Of a DNA stretch of 64,000 bases, positions 17,482 to 26,385 are shown in pieces. The notes beneath the pieces were generated by a model, which saw only the letters and a list, made by a program, of their open reading frames with translations, was not told the DNA's origin and did not search any database. The translations under genes were made by a program, and so were the position numbers. The stretch is taken from contig NZ_ADNU01000022.1 in assembly GCF_000178455.1 (NCBI RefSeq), forward strand, positions 1 to 64,000, given 5' to 3'. Positions within the stretch are counted from its first letter, which is position 1, and each line of letters begins with the position of its first letter. This DNA is from Brevibacterium mcbrellneri ATCC 49030 (lineage in GTDB: Bacteria > Actinomycetota > Actinomycetes > Actinomycetales > Brevibacteriaceae).

Positions 17482-18336
17482 ATGAGTTTCGGTTCCGGGT
17501 TCGACACATACACGCGGGTGAGCTATTCGGTCGCCAGCCGCGTGATCCGTGGCTATTCCACGTCTTTCTCATTAGCCACCTCGGCATTGAAAAACCCAGA
17601 CCGCGACCGCATCCGCGCCCTATACGCAATCGTGCGCATCACCGATGAGATCGTCGACGGCGCAGCCCCCGCGCCTCCACAGGATCAGCTCACCCTGGTG
17701 AACGACTTTCAGGACCGCCTCGAGTCCGCAACACGCACCGGCTTCTCCACAGACATGCCGGTTCACGCGTTCGCCCACACCGCCCGGCAGTGCGGCATCA
17801 CCCGCGAACTGTGGGCCCCGTTCTTTGACGCCATGCGTTCTGACATCGCAGGTCAGCCACCCTTGGATTTGGACGCGTATATTCATGGGTCCGCCGAGGT
17901 CGTTGGCCTCATGTGCGTCCGGATATTTTTCCGCGGGGCACCTCCAGCATCGCTACAGGTGGAAGAAGGTGCGCGGGCGTTGGGTAACGCGTTCCAGCGG
18001 ATTAATTTCCTGCGCGACTACGGGCATGACGCCCGCGTGCTCAACCGCACCTATGTGGCTCAAGAACTCACTGACCAGGTGAAACGCGAAGAGATCGCGC
18101 GCATCCGGCAGAAACTCGCGGTGGCCCGCCCCGCAATTGACTTACTCCCCGGTCGCGCCCGTTTGGGCGTGCTCATCGCACACGACCTTTTCGCTGAACT
18201 CACCGACCGCATCGAACAAGTGCCCGCCAGCGAACTCATGCGCACGCGCATCTCAGTCCCGCCTACCAAAAAAGCGGCGCTGGCCGCGAAAGCGATGAGC
18301 CAGGCGACACCTCGGCGGGAGCGGGCACATGAGTGA
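17482..18336 (+). CDS. crtB: Phytoene synthase
   Basis: Joins two geranylgeranyl diphosphates head-to-head to phytoene, the first committed carotenoid step. Trans-isoprenyl diphosphate synthase (squalene/phytoene synthase) features are present: YSVASRVIRGYSTSFSLA at the N terminus, the first Asp-rich motif TDEIVDG near residue 55, and a second metal-binding region NFLRDYGHDARVLNRTYV near 175. 284 residues, typical. It overlaps crtI by 8 nt. First gene of crtB-crtI-crtYe-crtYf-crtEb; no crtE (GGPP synthase) gene is present in the window. Confidence 0.92.
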   Translation: MSFGSGFDTYTRVSYSVASRVIRGYSTSFSLATSALKNPDRDRIRALYAIVRITDEIVDGAAPAPPQDQLTLVNDFQDRLESATRTGFSTDMPVHAFAHTARQCGITRELWAPFFDAMRSDIAGQPPLDLDAYIHGSAEVVGLMCVRIFFRGAPPASLQVEEGARALGNAFQRINFLRDYGHDARVLNRTYVAQELTDQVKREEIARIRQKLAVARPAIDLLPGRARLGVLIAHDLFAELTDRIEQVPASELMRTRISVPPTKKAALAAKAMSQATPRRERAHE

Positions 18337-19837
18337 GACTGTGGTCATTGGTGGCGGGGTTGCCGGGCTGGCGAGCGCAATCCTGGCTGCTGACCGGGGG
18401 CATCAGGTCACGCTCCTGGAGATGAATCCGCAGGTGGGTGGCCGCGCTGGGCTACATGAAGTGGCCGGGTTCGTGTTTGATACCGGCCCCAGTTGGTATC
18501 TCATGCCGCAGGTGTTTGAGCGGTTTTTTGCCTCGGTGGGTGAGGACATGCACCTTGACTTGGTCACGCTGGACCCGGGTTACCGGGTGTGCGACCGAGG
18601 TCTCCTGGATTCCGCGCCCCAACTCACCGTGGATGTTCCGCACGGCTACGCGGGCGTGCGCGCGCTGTTTGAGCGGTTGGAGCCGGGCGTGGGTCCGGCT
18701 TTGGATGCCTACGTTGAGTCCGCGCGCGATACCCATGACTTAGCGCTTGAACACTTCCTCTACACCCGGTTTTCGTCGTTGCGGGAGTTCGTGTCACCCC
18801 AGGTGGCAAGGCATGCCCACCGGTTGCCGAGGTTCCTGGCCTCCCCGCTGGACACGATGGTTTCGCACACCGTGACCCACCCGCTTTTGCGCCAGATTTT
18901 GGGGTATCCGGCAGTGTTCTTGGGGACCGAACCGCGCCGCGCCCCCTCGCTTTTTCACCTCATGAGTTATCTGGACGTGGTGGACGGCGTGCGGTACCCC
19001 CGCGGCGGCATGTATGAAATTGTGCGTGCGCTCACTCGCCTGGCCAGGGCCCGCGGGGTGGATATTCGCACGTCAACCCAGGTGGTCTCGCTTTCGTTGG
19101 AAGGCCGCACCATCGCCGAGGTGGTCGCCAGGACCGTGCCGAATACCACCTCGGGCGGGGCTGGGCTGGAGGTTTTCCCGGCTGAGAACGTGATCGCGGC
19201 GTGCGATCTCCACCACCTGGATACCGCGCTCTTGCCACCCGGTAGGCGCACTCGAAGCGTCCGCGGCTGGGGCAGGCGCGACCCGGGAATTGGCGCTGTG
19301 ACGCTGCTTTTGGGCGTGGACCGCAAACTGGATGCGTTAGAGCATCACAATCTGTTTTTCACGCGCGACTGGGACGCGAACTTCGATCAGATTTTTGTTG
19401 ATGGGCGGTTGCCGGAGCCGGCCTCGGCGTATGTGTGTGCGCCCAGTCGCACGGACGACACGGTGGCGCCGCCGGGGTGTGAAAACCTGTTCGTGCTCAT
19501 CCCCGCACCGGCGAGCGCACACCTCACGGGCGCCAGGCTGGGTGATTATGCCAGCCGGGTGATCGAGTCGCTTGGTGAACGGGTGGGTGTGCCGCACCTG
19601 CAGTCGCACTTGCTGGTGAAGAAGGTGACGGGCCCCGGGGACTTCACCACGCAGTTCAACGCGTGGCGAGGAACAGCGCTGGGGCCTGCGAACACGCTGT
19701 TCCAGTCGGCGATGTTCCGGTACCCCGTGCGCGCACCGCACGTGGACAACCTAGTTCACGCTGGCGCGTTCGCAGCCCCCGGGGTTGGCCTGCCCATGTG
19801 TCTGATCAGCGCGCACAACGCGGTGGAGGCGCTGTGA
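18329..19837 (+). CDS. crtI: Phytoene desaturase
   Basis: FAD-dependent desaturase converting phytoene to lycopene. The N terminus has VVIGGGVAGLASAILAADRG, the dinucleotide-binding fold, followed by GGRAGLHEVAGFVFDTGPSW. A C-terminal NLVHAGAFAAPGVGLPM segment is characteristic of CrtI. 502 residues. GGGAG lies 7 nt before ATG 18329 and the gene overlaps crtYe. Two copies of the over-represented heptamer occur close together (19116 and 19148), the second in a short TTSGG linker. Confidence 0.93.
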   Translation: MSETVVIGGGVAGLASAILAADRGHQVTLLEMNPQVGGRAGLHEVAGFVFDTGPSWYLMPQVFERFFASVGEDMHLDLVTLDPGYRVCDRGLLDSAPQLTVDVPHGYAGVRALFERLEPGVGPALDAYVESARDTHDLALEHFLYTRFSSLREFVSPQVARHAHRLPRFLASPLDTMVSHTVTHPLLRQILGYPAVFLGTEPRRAPSLFHLMSYLDVVDGVRYPRGGMYEIVRALTRLARARGVDIRTSTQVVSLSLEGRTIAEVVARTVPNTTSGGAGLEVFPAENVIAACDLHHLDTALLPPGRRTRSVRGWGRRDPGIGAVTLLLGVDRKLDALEHHNLFFTRDWDANFDQIFVDGRLPEPASAYVCAPSRTDDTVAPPGCENLFVLIPAPASAHLTGARLGDYASRVIESLGERVGVPHLQSHLLVKKVTGPGDFTTQFNAWRGTALGPANTLFQSAMFRYPVRAPHVDNLVHAGAFAAPGVGLPMCLISAHNAVEAL

Positions 19838-20145
19838 GCTGGGCATATCTGGGCTTCCTGCTGTTTTCCATTGCTGGTATGGCGATCCTGGATGCACGAT
19901 TTAAGCTCTTTTGGTTCGCACACCCTGGCCGGGCCGCCGTGGTGCACGCGGCAGGGTTTTTCAGCCTGTTGGCGTGGGATTTCGTGGGCATTGGCGCAGG
20001 TGTTTTCCACCGAGGCGACTCCCCCTACATGACCGGGCTGAACCTGGCCCCGCACTTGCCTGTCGAAGAACTGTTCTTCTTGTTTTTCTTGTGCTGGCTC
20101 ACCATGAACCTCTACGGTTTAGCAAAGTTGGTGGCCCGGCGATGA
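19834..20145 (+). CDS. crtYe: Lycopene cyclase subunit (CrtYe-type)
   Basis: Small integral membrane subunit of the heterodimeric carotenoid cyclase that forms epsilon-type rings on elongated lycopene. Start GTG 19834 is preceded by GGAGG and overlaps the crtI stop, giving 103 residues. About three membrane helices; the conserved PHLPVEELFFLFFLCW segment near residue 75 is the family signature with the catalytic acidic residues. Partner of the next gene. An e/f versus other ring-type assignment is by gene order (crtB-I-Ye-Yf-Eb), not by a diagnostic residue. Confidence 0.82.
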   Translation: MSWAYLGFLLFSIAGMAILDARFKLFWFAHPGRAAVVHAAGFFSLLAWDFVGIGAGVFHRGDSPYMTGLNLAPHLPVEELFFLFFLCWLTMNLYGLAKLVARR

Positions 20146-20492
20146 CGTACACCCTGTTCAACCTGTTCTTCCTCATTCCCGCGGCCGCGCTCCTGATACT
20201 GGCCAGGGCACGCACCCCAGGCTTCTCGCGGACCGGTTTTTGGGTGTGCCTGGTGGGGTTGGTGATCCTCACGGTCATCTTCGACAACCTCATGATCGCC
20301 GCGGGCCTGTTCTTCTACGCCAATGAACACACCCTTGGGATCCGCCTTGGCCTCATGCCGGTCGAAGACCTGGCCTACGTGGTGTTCACCGCGCTGGCGC
20401 TACCCGCCCTGTGGGAGTTGCTGGGCACAGGTGGCGACCGCGCAAGCACCCCCAACAGCACCACAGCCCACCACGACCGGAAGGACTCATAG
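20142..20492 (+). CDS. crtYf: Lycopene cyclase subunit (CrtYf-type)
   Basis: Second subunit of the heterodimeric C50 cyclase. ATG 20142 overlaps the crtYe stop. 116 residues with three hydrophobic segments and the conserved late motif LGLMPVEDLAYVVFTALAL, the counterpart of PVEELFF in CrtYe. A short polar tail follows. The stop overlaps the crtEb GTG (TAGTG). Confidence 0.82.
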   Translation: MTYTLFNLFFLIPAAALLILARARTPGFSRTGFWVCLVGLVILTVIFDNLMIAAGLFFYANEHTLGIRLGLMPVEDLAYVVFTALALPALWELLGTGGDRASTPNSTTAHHDRKDS

Positions 20493-21373
20493 TGCGCACG
20501 CTGCTCGAGGTCAGCCGCCCGATTTCGTGGATCAACACCGCTTTCCCGTTCGGCGCCGCGTACGTATTGGCCGGCGGGGCCTTAGGGCTGGACCTGTGGT
20601 TGGGGTGCCTGTTCTTCTTAATCCCGTACAACCTAGTGATGTACGGGGTCAACGACGTGTTCGACTACGCCTCCGATGTCCACAACCCGCGCAAAGGCGG
20701 AGTCGAAGGCGCGCTCGCCGACCCTGCAAGGCACCGTTTCATCCTGGCCTCAGCAACTTTGAGCGCCCTGCCGTTCGTTGCGTATTTCCTGGTCAGGTCC
20801 GTGATAGTGGGCCTGGGCCCGGGGAACTGGTGGGCGCTGGGCGTGTTCGCGTTGAGCATGTTCGCGGTGGTCGCGTATTCGGTGGCGGGCCTGCGGTTTA
20901 AAGAGGTCCCATTCCTGGACTCGCTCACCTCGTCTACCCACTTTTCGTCCCCCGCATGGTTTGGTCTGGCGCTGGTGGGGTCCACCCCCACCGCCGAGGT
21001 CGTTCTCATCTTGGTTGCTTTCTTCCTGTGGGGATGTGCCAGCCATGCGTTCGGCGCGGTTCAAGACGTGGTACCTGACCGTGAGGGAGGTTTAGCCTCT
21101 ATTGCCACTGTGTTGGGGGCTCGTGCCACGGTCCGGTTAGCGGTTGTGCTCTACGTTGTGGCTGGTGGGCTGGTGTTGTTCACGCCGTTCCCCGTCTGGT
21201 TGGGCGCGCTACTCGCCGTTCCGTACATTGCGAACACGGGACGGTTTTGGCAGATCACTGATACCACCTCGGGGGCGGCCAATGCGGGCTGGAAGCTGTT
21301 CATTCCACTCAACTACGCCGTGGGATTTTTCGTCACCATGCTCATGATCTGGAGCAGTATGGTGAGAGCATGA
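20492..21373 (+). CDS. crtEb: Lycopene elongase (UbiA-type prenyltransferase)
   Basis: Membrane prenyltransferase that adds C5 units to both ends of lycopene, producing a C50 skeleton such as flavuxanthin. GTG start overlapping crtYf; 293 residues. It has multiple helices and the two UbiA-family Asp motifs: YGVNDVFDYASD near residue 55 and VQDVVPDREGG near 190. Its presence with CrtYe/CrtYf argues for decaprenoxanthin- or sarcinaxanthin-like cyclic C50 pigment. The stop overlaps the asparaginase start. Confidence 0.88.
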   Translation: MRTLLEVSRPISWINTAFPFGAAYVLAGGALGLDLWLGCLFFLIPYNLVMYGVNDVFDYASDVHNPRKGGVEGALADPARHRFILASATLSALPFVAYFLVRSVIVGLGPGNWWALGVFALSMFAVVAYSVAGLRFKEVPFLDSLTSSTHFSSPAWFGLALVGSTPTAEVVLILVAFFLWGCASHAFGAVQDVVPDREGGLASIATVLGARATVRLAVVLYVVAGGLVLFTPFPVWLGALLAVPYIANTGRFWQITDTTSGAANAGWKLFIPLNYAVGFFVTMLMIWSSMVRA

Positions 21374-22353
21374 GGATTCACATTGTTGCTCTTGGTGGGA
21401 CCATCGCGTCAACGGCCAGCGACTCTGGCGGGGTCGCGCCCAGTGCAACCGCGCAGGCGATCGTCGAAACGGCTCGGATCGATACGCTCCCGTTCCCTGT
21501 TGACGTCACATATGAGCAGGTGGCGCAGGTGGGGTCCGGGTCCATCACGCTGGACCACGTGAGCCAGGTTGTCGAATCGGCTAAGAAAGCGCGCGAAGAA
21601 GGCGCCACGGCGGTCGTTCTCACGCAGGGCACTGACACGTTGGAAGAGACCACGTTCGCGCTGTCGCTCATGAACGATTCGGGTATTCCCATCGTGACCA
21701 CCGGCGCGATGCGTAACCCCACGCTTCCCGGCACTGATGGCCCGGCGAACGTGCGTTCGGCCATCATCACGGCAGCCGACCCGCGCATTCAGATGCTGCC
21801 CGCTGTTCTCGTTTTCGCAGACGAGGTGCACGATCCGTCGCTCGTACGCAAAACTCACACCACCTCGGTCTCCACATTTTCTTCCGGCCCTGGGGCGGGC
21901 CCGCTGGGCTGGGTGAGCGAAGACCGCCTGGTGTTCCTGCACATGCCCGCCACCCTGCCGGGCACGCTCACTCGCGAAGCCTCGGCTCAAAAAGCGCAGG
22001 TGGCACTCGTGGAAGTCACGCTGGACGACTCGCTGGCCTACGTCGACTTCCTCAAACAGGCCGGATACAGTGCAGCCGTGCTCGCGGGTGTGGGTGGCGG
22101 GCACGTTCCTGTCAACGTGCTTGAGCGGGTCACGGCGCTCGCCTCACAAATGCCGGTGGTGTACTGCGCGCGCACCGGCGCGGGGCGCACTTTGGAAGCG
22201 ACCTACGGATACCCCGGGGCGGAACTCGATTTGCAGGCCGCGGGGATGATTCCAGCCGGCTGGTTGGACGCTCGCAAAGCCCGGATTCTCACCATTCTGG
22301 CGCTAGAGTCGGGTACAAAAATTGAGGACGTATTTAGCTACTTCAGACAGTAG
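21370..22353 (+). CDS. ansA: L-asparaginase
   Basis: Hydrolyses asparagine to aspartate and ammonia. The first threonine motif is LGGTIAS at 8-14, and the second is TQGTDTLEETTF near 78-89, which contains the conserved Thr-Asp pair. The domain between them has TTGAMRNP. No signal peptide, so it is cytoplasmic. 327 residues, normal. It starts within the crtEb stop (ATGA), so it is translationally coupled to the carotenoid operon although no metabolic link is evident. Confidence 0.9.
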   Translation: MRIHIVALGGTIASTASDSGGVAPSATAQAIVETARIDTLPFPVDVTYEQVAQVGSGSITLDHVSQVVESAKKAREEGATAVVLTQGTDTLEETTFALSLMNDSGIPIVTTGAMRNPTLPGTDGPANVRSAIITAADPRIQMLPAVLVFADEVHDPSLVRKTHTTSVSTFSSGPGAGPLGWVSEDRLVFLHMPATLPGTLTREASAQKAQVALVEVTLDDSLAYVDFLKQAGYSAAVLAGVGGGHVPVNVLERVTALASQMPVVYCARTGAGRTLEATYGYPGAELDLQAAGMIPAGWLDARKARILTILALESGTKIEDVFSYFRQ

Positions 22354-22403
22354 TTTTTAGCTGCCCTTAGCGGATTCTTTACACCCCGGAATTTCGGTTT
22401 ACC

Positions 22404-23591
22404 ATGACTCTCATGGAACCAATTCGAGCGCGTCTAAATGACTGCATTTCACAGATGCCACCGTCCCCTATTCGGGAACTGTTTAAGATCGCGCACGACC
22501 CGGCCATCATTAGTTTCGCCGGTGGGCACCCAGACGAAAAGCTCTTCGACGTTGAAGGGCTCAAGGCCGCTTACACGCACGTGTTCGACACGCAAGGTGG
22601 GCGTGCCATGCAGTACGGTGTCACAGACGGGGAATGGGAACTTCGCCAAGCCGCAGCGCAGCGGATTCGCGGAACCGGGATCAGTGCAGAAGCGAGCAAC
22701 GTCCTGATCACCTCGGGCTCCCAGCAGGGAATCTCCCTGCTGGCTCACACCCTGTTTAACCCGGGTGATGTTCTCTTGTGCGAAAACCCCACGTTCATGT
22801 CTGCCCTGCAGGCGTTTGGGATGCACGGGATCGAATTCGTTGCGATCGACACCGACGAAGGTGGCTTAGTACCCGAAGCCCTTGAAGCGGCGATCCAGTA
22901 CTACCGCCCCAAAGCGCTATACACGATCCCCACGTTTCAAAACCCCACCGGGATCACCATGCCTGCCTCCAGGCGCGAACAGATTGCACAGGTGCTGTCT
23001 GAGTCGGACATGTGGCTCATCGAGGACGACCCGTATTCGGAGCTACGGTTCACCGAGGAGCGCATGCAGCCCATCAGTGCAGACCCCCGGGTTGCGGACC
23101 GCGCGTTCTACCTGGGGTCCTTGTCCAAGGTGCTGTCGCCCGGAGTGCGCATCGGGTGGATCCACGGGCCCGACGAAATCCTGGAACGCGTCACGGTGAC
23201 CAAGCAGGGTACCGTCATCCAGTCCTCGACCATTGACCAGCTTGCAGTCGCGCACTACTTGGAGACGACTAACCTGGACAAAAAACTGGAACCGGTACGT
23301 GAAACCTACCGCCAACGCATGCGCACCCAGGTCGATGCTCTGAACCAGGTGCTGCCGGCTGGCTCATACATTGCCGAACCCTCAGGTGGCATGTTCGTGT
23401 GGGTGTACCTACCGGAGCGCTATGACACGTCTGAACTGGTGTACAAAGCGATTGACGCTGGCGTCATCTTTGTGCCGGGCGCACCGTTCTACATGGAGAA
23501 CCCCAACCACCAGTCCATGCGCTTGACGTTCGTTTCTGCGGAACCGGACGTCATTGAAGAAGGCGTGCGCAGACTCGGCACGATCTTCTGA
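22404..23591 (+). CDS. PLP-dependent aminotransferase, class I/II fold
   Basis: Aminotransferase resembling 2-aminoadipate/aromatic or MocR-like catalytic domains, without an HTH domain. Landmarks: ISFAGGHPDEKLF at the N terminus, NPTGITMPASRR near 180, IEDDPYSELRF near 206-216, and the PLP-binding Lys242 in LGSLSKVLSPGVRIGW; Arg in the C-terminal MRLTFV is the carboxylate anchor. 395 residues from ATG 22404; ATG 22413 (MEPIRARL) is an equally plausible start because neither has a clear ribosome site. Substrate unresolved. Confidence 0.85.
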   Translation: MTLMEPIRARLNDCISQMPPSPIRELFKIAHDPAIISFAGGHPDEKLFDVEGLKAAYTHVFDTQGGRAMQYGVTDGEWELRQAAAQRIRGTGISAEASNVLITSGSQQGISLLAHTLFNPGDVLLCENPTFMSALQAFGMHGIEFVAIDTDEGGLVPEALEAAIQYYRPKALYTIPTFQNPTGITMPASRREQIAQVLSESDMWLIEDDPYSELRFTEERMQPISADPRVADRAFYLGSLSKVLSPGVRIGWIHGPDEILERVTVTKQGTVIQSSTIDQLAVAHYLETTNLDKKLEPVRETYRQRMRTQVDALNQVLPAGSYIAEPSGGMFVWVYLPERYDTSELVYKAIDAGVIFVPGAPFYMENPNHQSMRLTFVSAEPDVIEEGVRRLGTIF

Positions 23592-23610
23592 TCCGGCTTG
23601 CGCGACTGCA

Positions 23611-23634
23611 GCCCGGGGCTGAGAAGCCCCGGGC
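23611..23634. terminator. Strong hairpin between convergent genes
   Basis: GCCCGGGGCT-GAGA-AGCCCCGGGC: a 10-bp GC stem with a four-base loop, sitting 20 nt after the aminotransferase stop and 44 nt after the end of the convergent EamA gene. No long T-run follows on either strand. Best read as a shared bidirectional terminator or transcript-end stabiliser. Confidence 0.6.
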
Positions 23635-23677
23635 CGACTGTCTGCTACATTCTTCTTCGCGGACTCAGTCGCCCACC

Positions 23678-24628
23678 TCAGCTGGCCTTTGCGCGGGCAC
23701 CCAGGGTCGAGCCGGCGGAGGCCGTCACTACCAGCACGATCGCCAGCACTGCCACGACGCTGAGGCTCTGCCCCAGGATGAGCCACCCCACCAGGGCAGC
23801 AAAGACCGGCTCGAGGCTCAGCAGCACTCCAAAGACCGACTTGGGGATCCTGCACATCGCCATGAACTGCAAGCTGTAGGGGACCGCCAAGGACAGCAGC
23901 CCGCTGCCCAAGCAGAAGAGGAGGAGCATGGGGTCGTCGACGATGAAATGGGCCGACTGCACTCCGAAGGGCATGAGGCAGACAGTGCCGATGACGAGAG
24001 CCCCGGCGATGCCGCCCGTGCCCGGCACCCGCTGGGCGACCCACGAGCCGCACAGGATGTAAAGGGCCCAGCAGAAGGCCGCGACGAGGACGAACCCCAC
24101 ACCCAGAGGATCGAGCCGGGTGTCGCCGCTGAAGTCGTCGAAGAAGAAGAGGCTGATGCCTCCCAGGGCGAGAGCGATCCACCCGAAGTCCCGGAGCTTA
24201 CGCGACAGGATGCCGGCCAGGAGCAGCGGGCCTAAGAACTCCAAACTGACCGCAATGCCCATGGGCAGCCGGTCGATCGCCAGGTAGAAGAACGCGTTCA
24301 TGCATGAGAGCACCGCCCCGAAGCAGACGACGGACAGCCACTGCTTCCCGTCCCAGGTCCAGAACTTGGGCCGGAAGAGAGCCACGACGACGAGCGCGGC
24401 GAAGGCGAAGCGGAACGAGGTCGTCCCCAGCGGCCCCATGACGGGGAATACGGACACGGCCAAGGCGGCGCCGAACTGGAGCGACAGGCACGAGCCGATC
24501 ATGAGCATCACACCGGTTCCCACCTCGGGGTGGACGGCGGCAGGAGTGCTCTGCGACGGTTCGTGCGACGTGACGACGGGAACCATGCCGGTATCGGGAC
24601 TTTGGACAGTCAACAGAGTCTCCTTCAT
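23678..24628 (-). CDS. EamA-family (RhtA-like) metabolite exporter
   Basis: Drug/metabolite transporter with about ten membrane helices in two EamA repeats, preceded by a ~30-residue polar N terminus. The region FAALVVVALFRPKFWTW and the repeat FCWALYILCGSWVAQRVPG are typical of RhtA-type amino-acid exporters. 316 residues from ATG 24628. AAGGAG occurs inside the first codons, 6 nt before an in-frame TTG (24613), so the true start may be five codons later. Divergent from a LysR regulator with a LysR-type box between them. Sequence character (many GCC/CTC/GAG codons) differs from the surrounding genes. Confidence 0.82.
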   Translation of the reverse strand: MKETLLTVQSPDTGMVPVVTSHEPSQSTPAAVHPEVGTGVMLMIGSCLSLQFGAALAVSVFPVMGPLGTTSFRFAFAALVVVALFRPKFWTWDGKQWLSVVCFGAVLSCMNAFFYLAIDRLPMGIAVSLEFLGPLLLAGILSRKLRDFGWIALALGGISLFFFDDFSGDTRLDPLGVGFVLVAAFCWALYILCGSWVAQRVPGTGGIAGALVIGTVCLMPFGVQSAHFIVDDPMLLLFCLGSGLLSLAVPYSLQFMAMCRIPKSVFGVLLSLEPVFAALVGWLILGQSLSVVAVLAIVLVVTASAGSTLGARAKAS

Positions 24629-24686
24629 GGGTTGCGGACAGGTGCTCTGAAGTCAATTCTGGGGGCAACCATAGCTTCACGTCTAC

Positions 24687-24711
24687 TAACTCTTTCTACC
24701 CAATAGAGTTA
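24687..24711. promoter_or_regulatory. LysR-type operator between exporter and regulator
   Basis: TAACTCT-N11-AGAGTTA, a perfect 7-bp interrupted dyad with the T-N11-A geometry of LysR-family sites, in the 159-bp divergent intergenic region. A second small dyad, AAGA-N3-TCTT, lies immediately beside it (24711-24721), within an AT-rich stretch that could be the -10 region for the LysR gene. Confidence 0.7.
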
Positions 24712-24787
24712 AGATAGTCTTAATTATTGAGTGCGGCCGGCACCGCCTGTCTCGGCCGCACAGATCCGCATTCGAACGTGGGAGACC

Positions 24788-25717
24788 ATGATCAACCTCC
24801 ACCGCCTCCGCATCCTCATGGAGCTCCAGCGGCAGGGCACGCTGGCAGAGGTCGCCGCAGAGCTCGGCTACACGCCTTCGGCCATCTCCCAGCAGCTCAA
24901 CGCACTCGAACGGGAAGTGGGCACTCGGCTGCTCGAGCGGGTCGGCCGCAACGTCAGGCTCACAGACGCGGCGGTCACGCTGACCCGTCACGGCGCCGCG
25001 ATCTTCGCCGCCGTCGACGAAGCGGAATCGGACCTCGCGAGCCTGCAGGGGCCGGTCCAGGGTTCCGTGCGGGTCGCCTCCTTCAGCTCGGTGCTGCTCT
25101 CGCTCGCCCCACAGGCGCTCACCCATCTGTCAAGCAGCTTCCCGGATCTCGAGGTTCAGCTCATCCAGAGGGAGGTCGACGAAGCGCAGGAAGGGCTGCT
25201 CTCCCACGCCTTCGACCTAGTGCTGGGCGAGGAATTCCCCGGCGAGCCCATGCCCTCGCCTGCAGGCCTGCAGCGTGAGGACCTCTACTCCGATCCTCTG
25301 CGCCTCGTCGCTCCCACCAGCATCGACGGGCTGCCGGAGCCTGAGCACCTGAGTGAGTTCCACGAGGTTCCGTGGTCGGCCGAGCCCAAGGACTCCCGCA
25401 TGGGCCGCTGGGTGTCCCGGCTCCACGGGCGCGCTAATATCGCCCCGCGGATCATCTGCGAGACCCTCGACCCGCTGCTCCTCGTGCAGATGGCTCGCAC
25501 CGGGCAGTCAGTCTCGATCATCCCCGGCGTCCTGGGCGCCGAATACCTGTCCGGGGTCGCGCTCTTCGACCTGCCGGGCAATCCTACGCGCAACCTCTAC
25601 ACCGAGGTGCGAGCCGGCCGGGACCGGCACCCCGCCCTGGTCGCGGTGCGCGAGGCGTTCGCGCATGCCGCTGACCAGTTCCGAACTCACCCGTCGACGG
25701 GGGCACTGGCATGGTGA
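24788..25717 (+). CDS. LysR-family transcriptional regulator
   Basis: 309-residue regulator. The N-terminal winged helix-turn-helix (about 3-60) has LRILMELQRQGTLAEVAAEL and TPSAISQQLNALEREVG, the LysR signature. The C-terminal ligand domain begins near 90 (VRVASFSSVLLSLAPQAL). Start ATG 24788 follows GGGAG; a longer in-frame extension lacks a ribosome site. The divergent exporter and the N11 dyad suggest LysG/ArgP-like control of amino acid export. Its stop overlaps the PIN-domain gene. Confidence 0.88.
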   Translation: MINLHRLRILMELQRQGTLAEVAAELGYTPSAISQQLNALEREVGTRLLERVGRNVRLTDAAVTLTRHGAAIFAAVDEAESDLASLQGPVQGSVRVASFSSVLLSLAPQALTHLSSSFPDLEVQLIQREVDEAQEGLLSHAFDLVLGEEFPGEPMPSPAGLQREDLYSDPLRLVAPTSIDGLPEPEHLSEFHEVPWSAEPKDSRMGRWVSRLHGRANIAPRIICETLDPLLLVQMARTGQSVSIIPGVLGAEYLSGVALFDLPGNPTRNLYTEVRAGRDRHPALVAVREAFAHAADQFRTHPSTGALAW

Positions 25718-26385
25718 GGCTGCTCATCGACACGAATGTCCTCGTCTCCGACGCCCTGTGGTGCTCGCTGCTGACCGTGCGGGAGATCGCCGGAAGCCGG
25801 GAGGGCGCGGCCATCGAGCTGTGCACGACGACCGAGGCGCTCGATGAGCTCCGCTATGTCGTCAAGCGGGTCCTCGGTCGGCGCCCGCCGCCTGTCCTCG
25901 CCGGAGTCGTGCGCCACCGCCGAGCCACAGCGACTGTGCTCGACACCGCCGAGCTGCCCTCAGCGCTGAAGGCCGAGCGCCGTTCCTTCGTCCGCGACCC
26001 GGACGATGCCTTCCTCGACACGGCCTGCCGCGGTTTCGGGCTCGACATGCTCGTGACTAATGATGTTCAGGCATTCGGTCAGATGACCGATGAGGAGCGC
26101 GGATACCGGATCAGCAACGCGGAGTCATGCCTCCTGGAACTCTGGTCGCAGTTGGTTGCCCGCACTGGCCCTCCAACCGAGGTCGTCGGCGCCCGCAGTC
26201 CGGGCTTACCCACCGCCGGCGACTTCGTCACCATCTGGGAGCGGATCTACCGGGAGTACTGCGAAGAGATCAGCCTGGAGCCGGAGGGCCGACCGATCTT
26301 CGACCAGCTGCGCCGGGCCCGCGCAGGCCGCTTCGCGAGCTCACTCAAGGCACAGTCCCAGAACCTCAGCATTCGACAACGTTGA
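25711..26385 (+). CDS. PIN-domain protein (putative toxin component, RNase)
   Basis: 224 residues with a PIN nuclease fold at the N terminus: [12 protein letters not shown] with Asp7, acidic ALDELRY near 43-49, [11 protein letters not shown] near 95-105 and VTNDVQ with Asp118, matching the four-acid active site of VapC-like proteins in the 'toxin component, PIN family' group. The C-terminal ~80 residues are unassigned. It overlaps the LysR stop by 7 nt. No small antitoxin gene precedes it. The last ~7 codons (LSIRQR) are read through the start of the sdaA remnant in antisense, so the native C terminus was probably lost or replaced. Confidence 0.72.
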   Translation: MVRLLIDTNVLVSDALWCSLLTVREIAGSREGAAIELCTTTEALDELRYVVKRVLGRRPPPVLAGVVRHRRATATVLDTAELPSALKAERRSFVRDPDDAFLDTACRGFGLDMLVTNDVQAFGQMTDEERGYRISNAESCLLELWSQLVARTGPPTEVVGARSPGLPTAGDFVTIWERIYREYCEEISLEPEGRPIFDQLRRARAGRFASSLKAQSQNLSIRQR

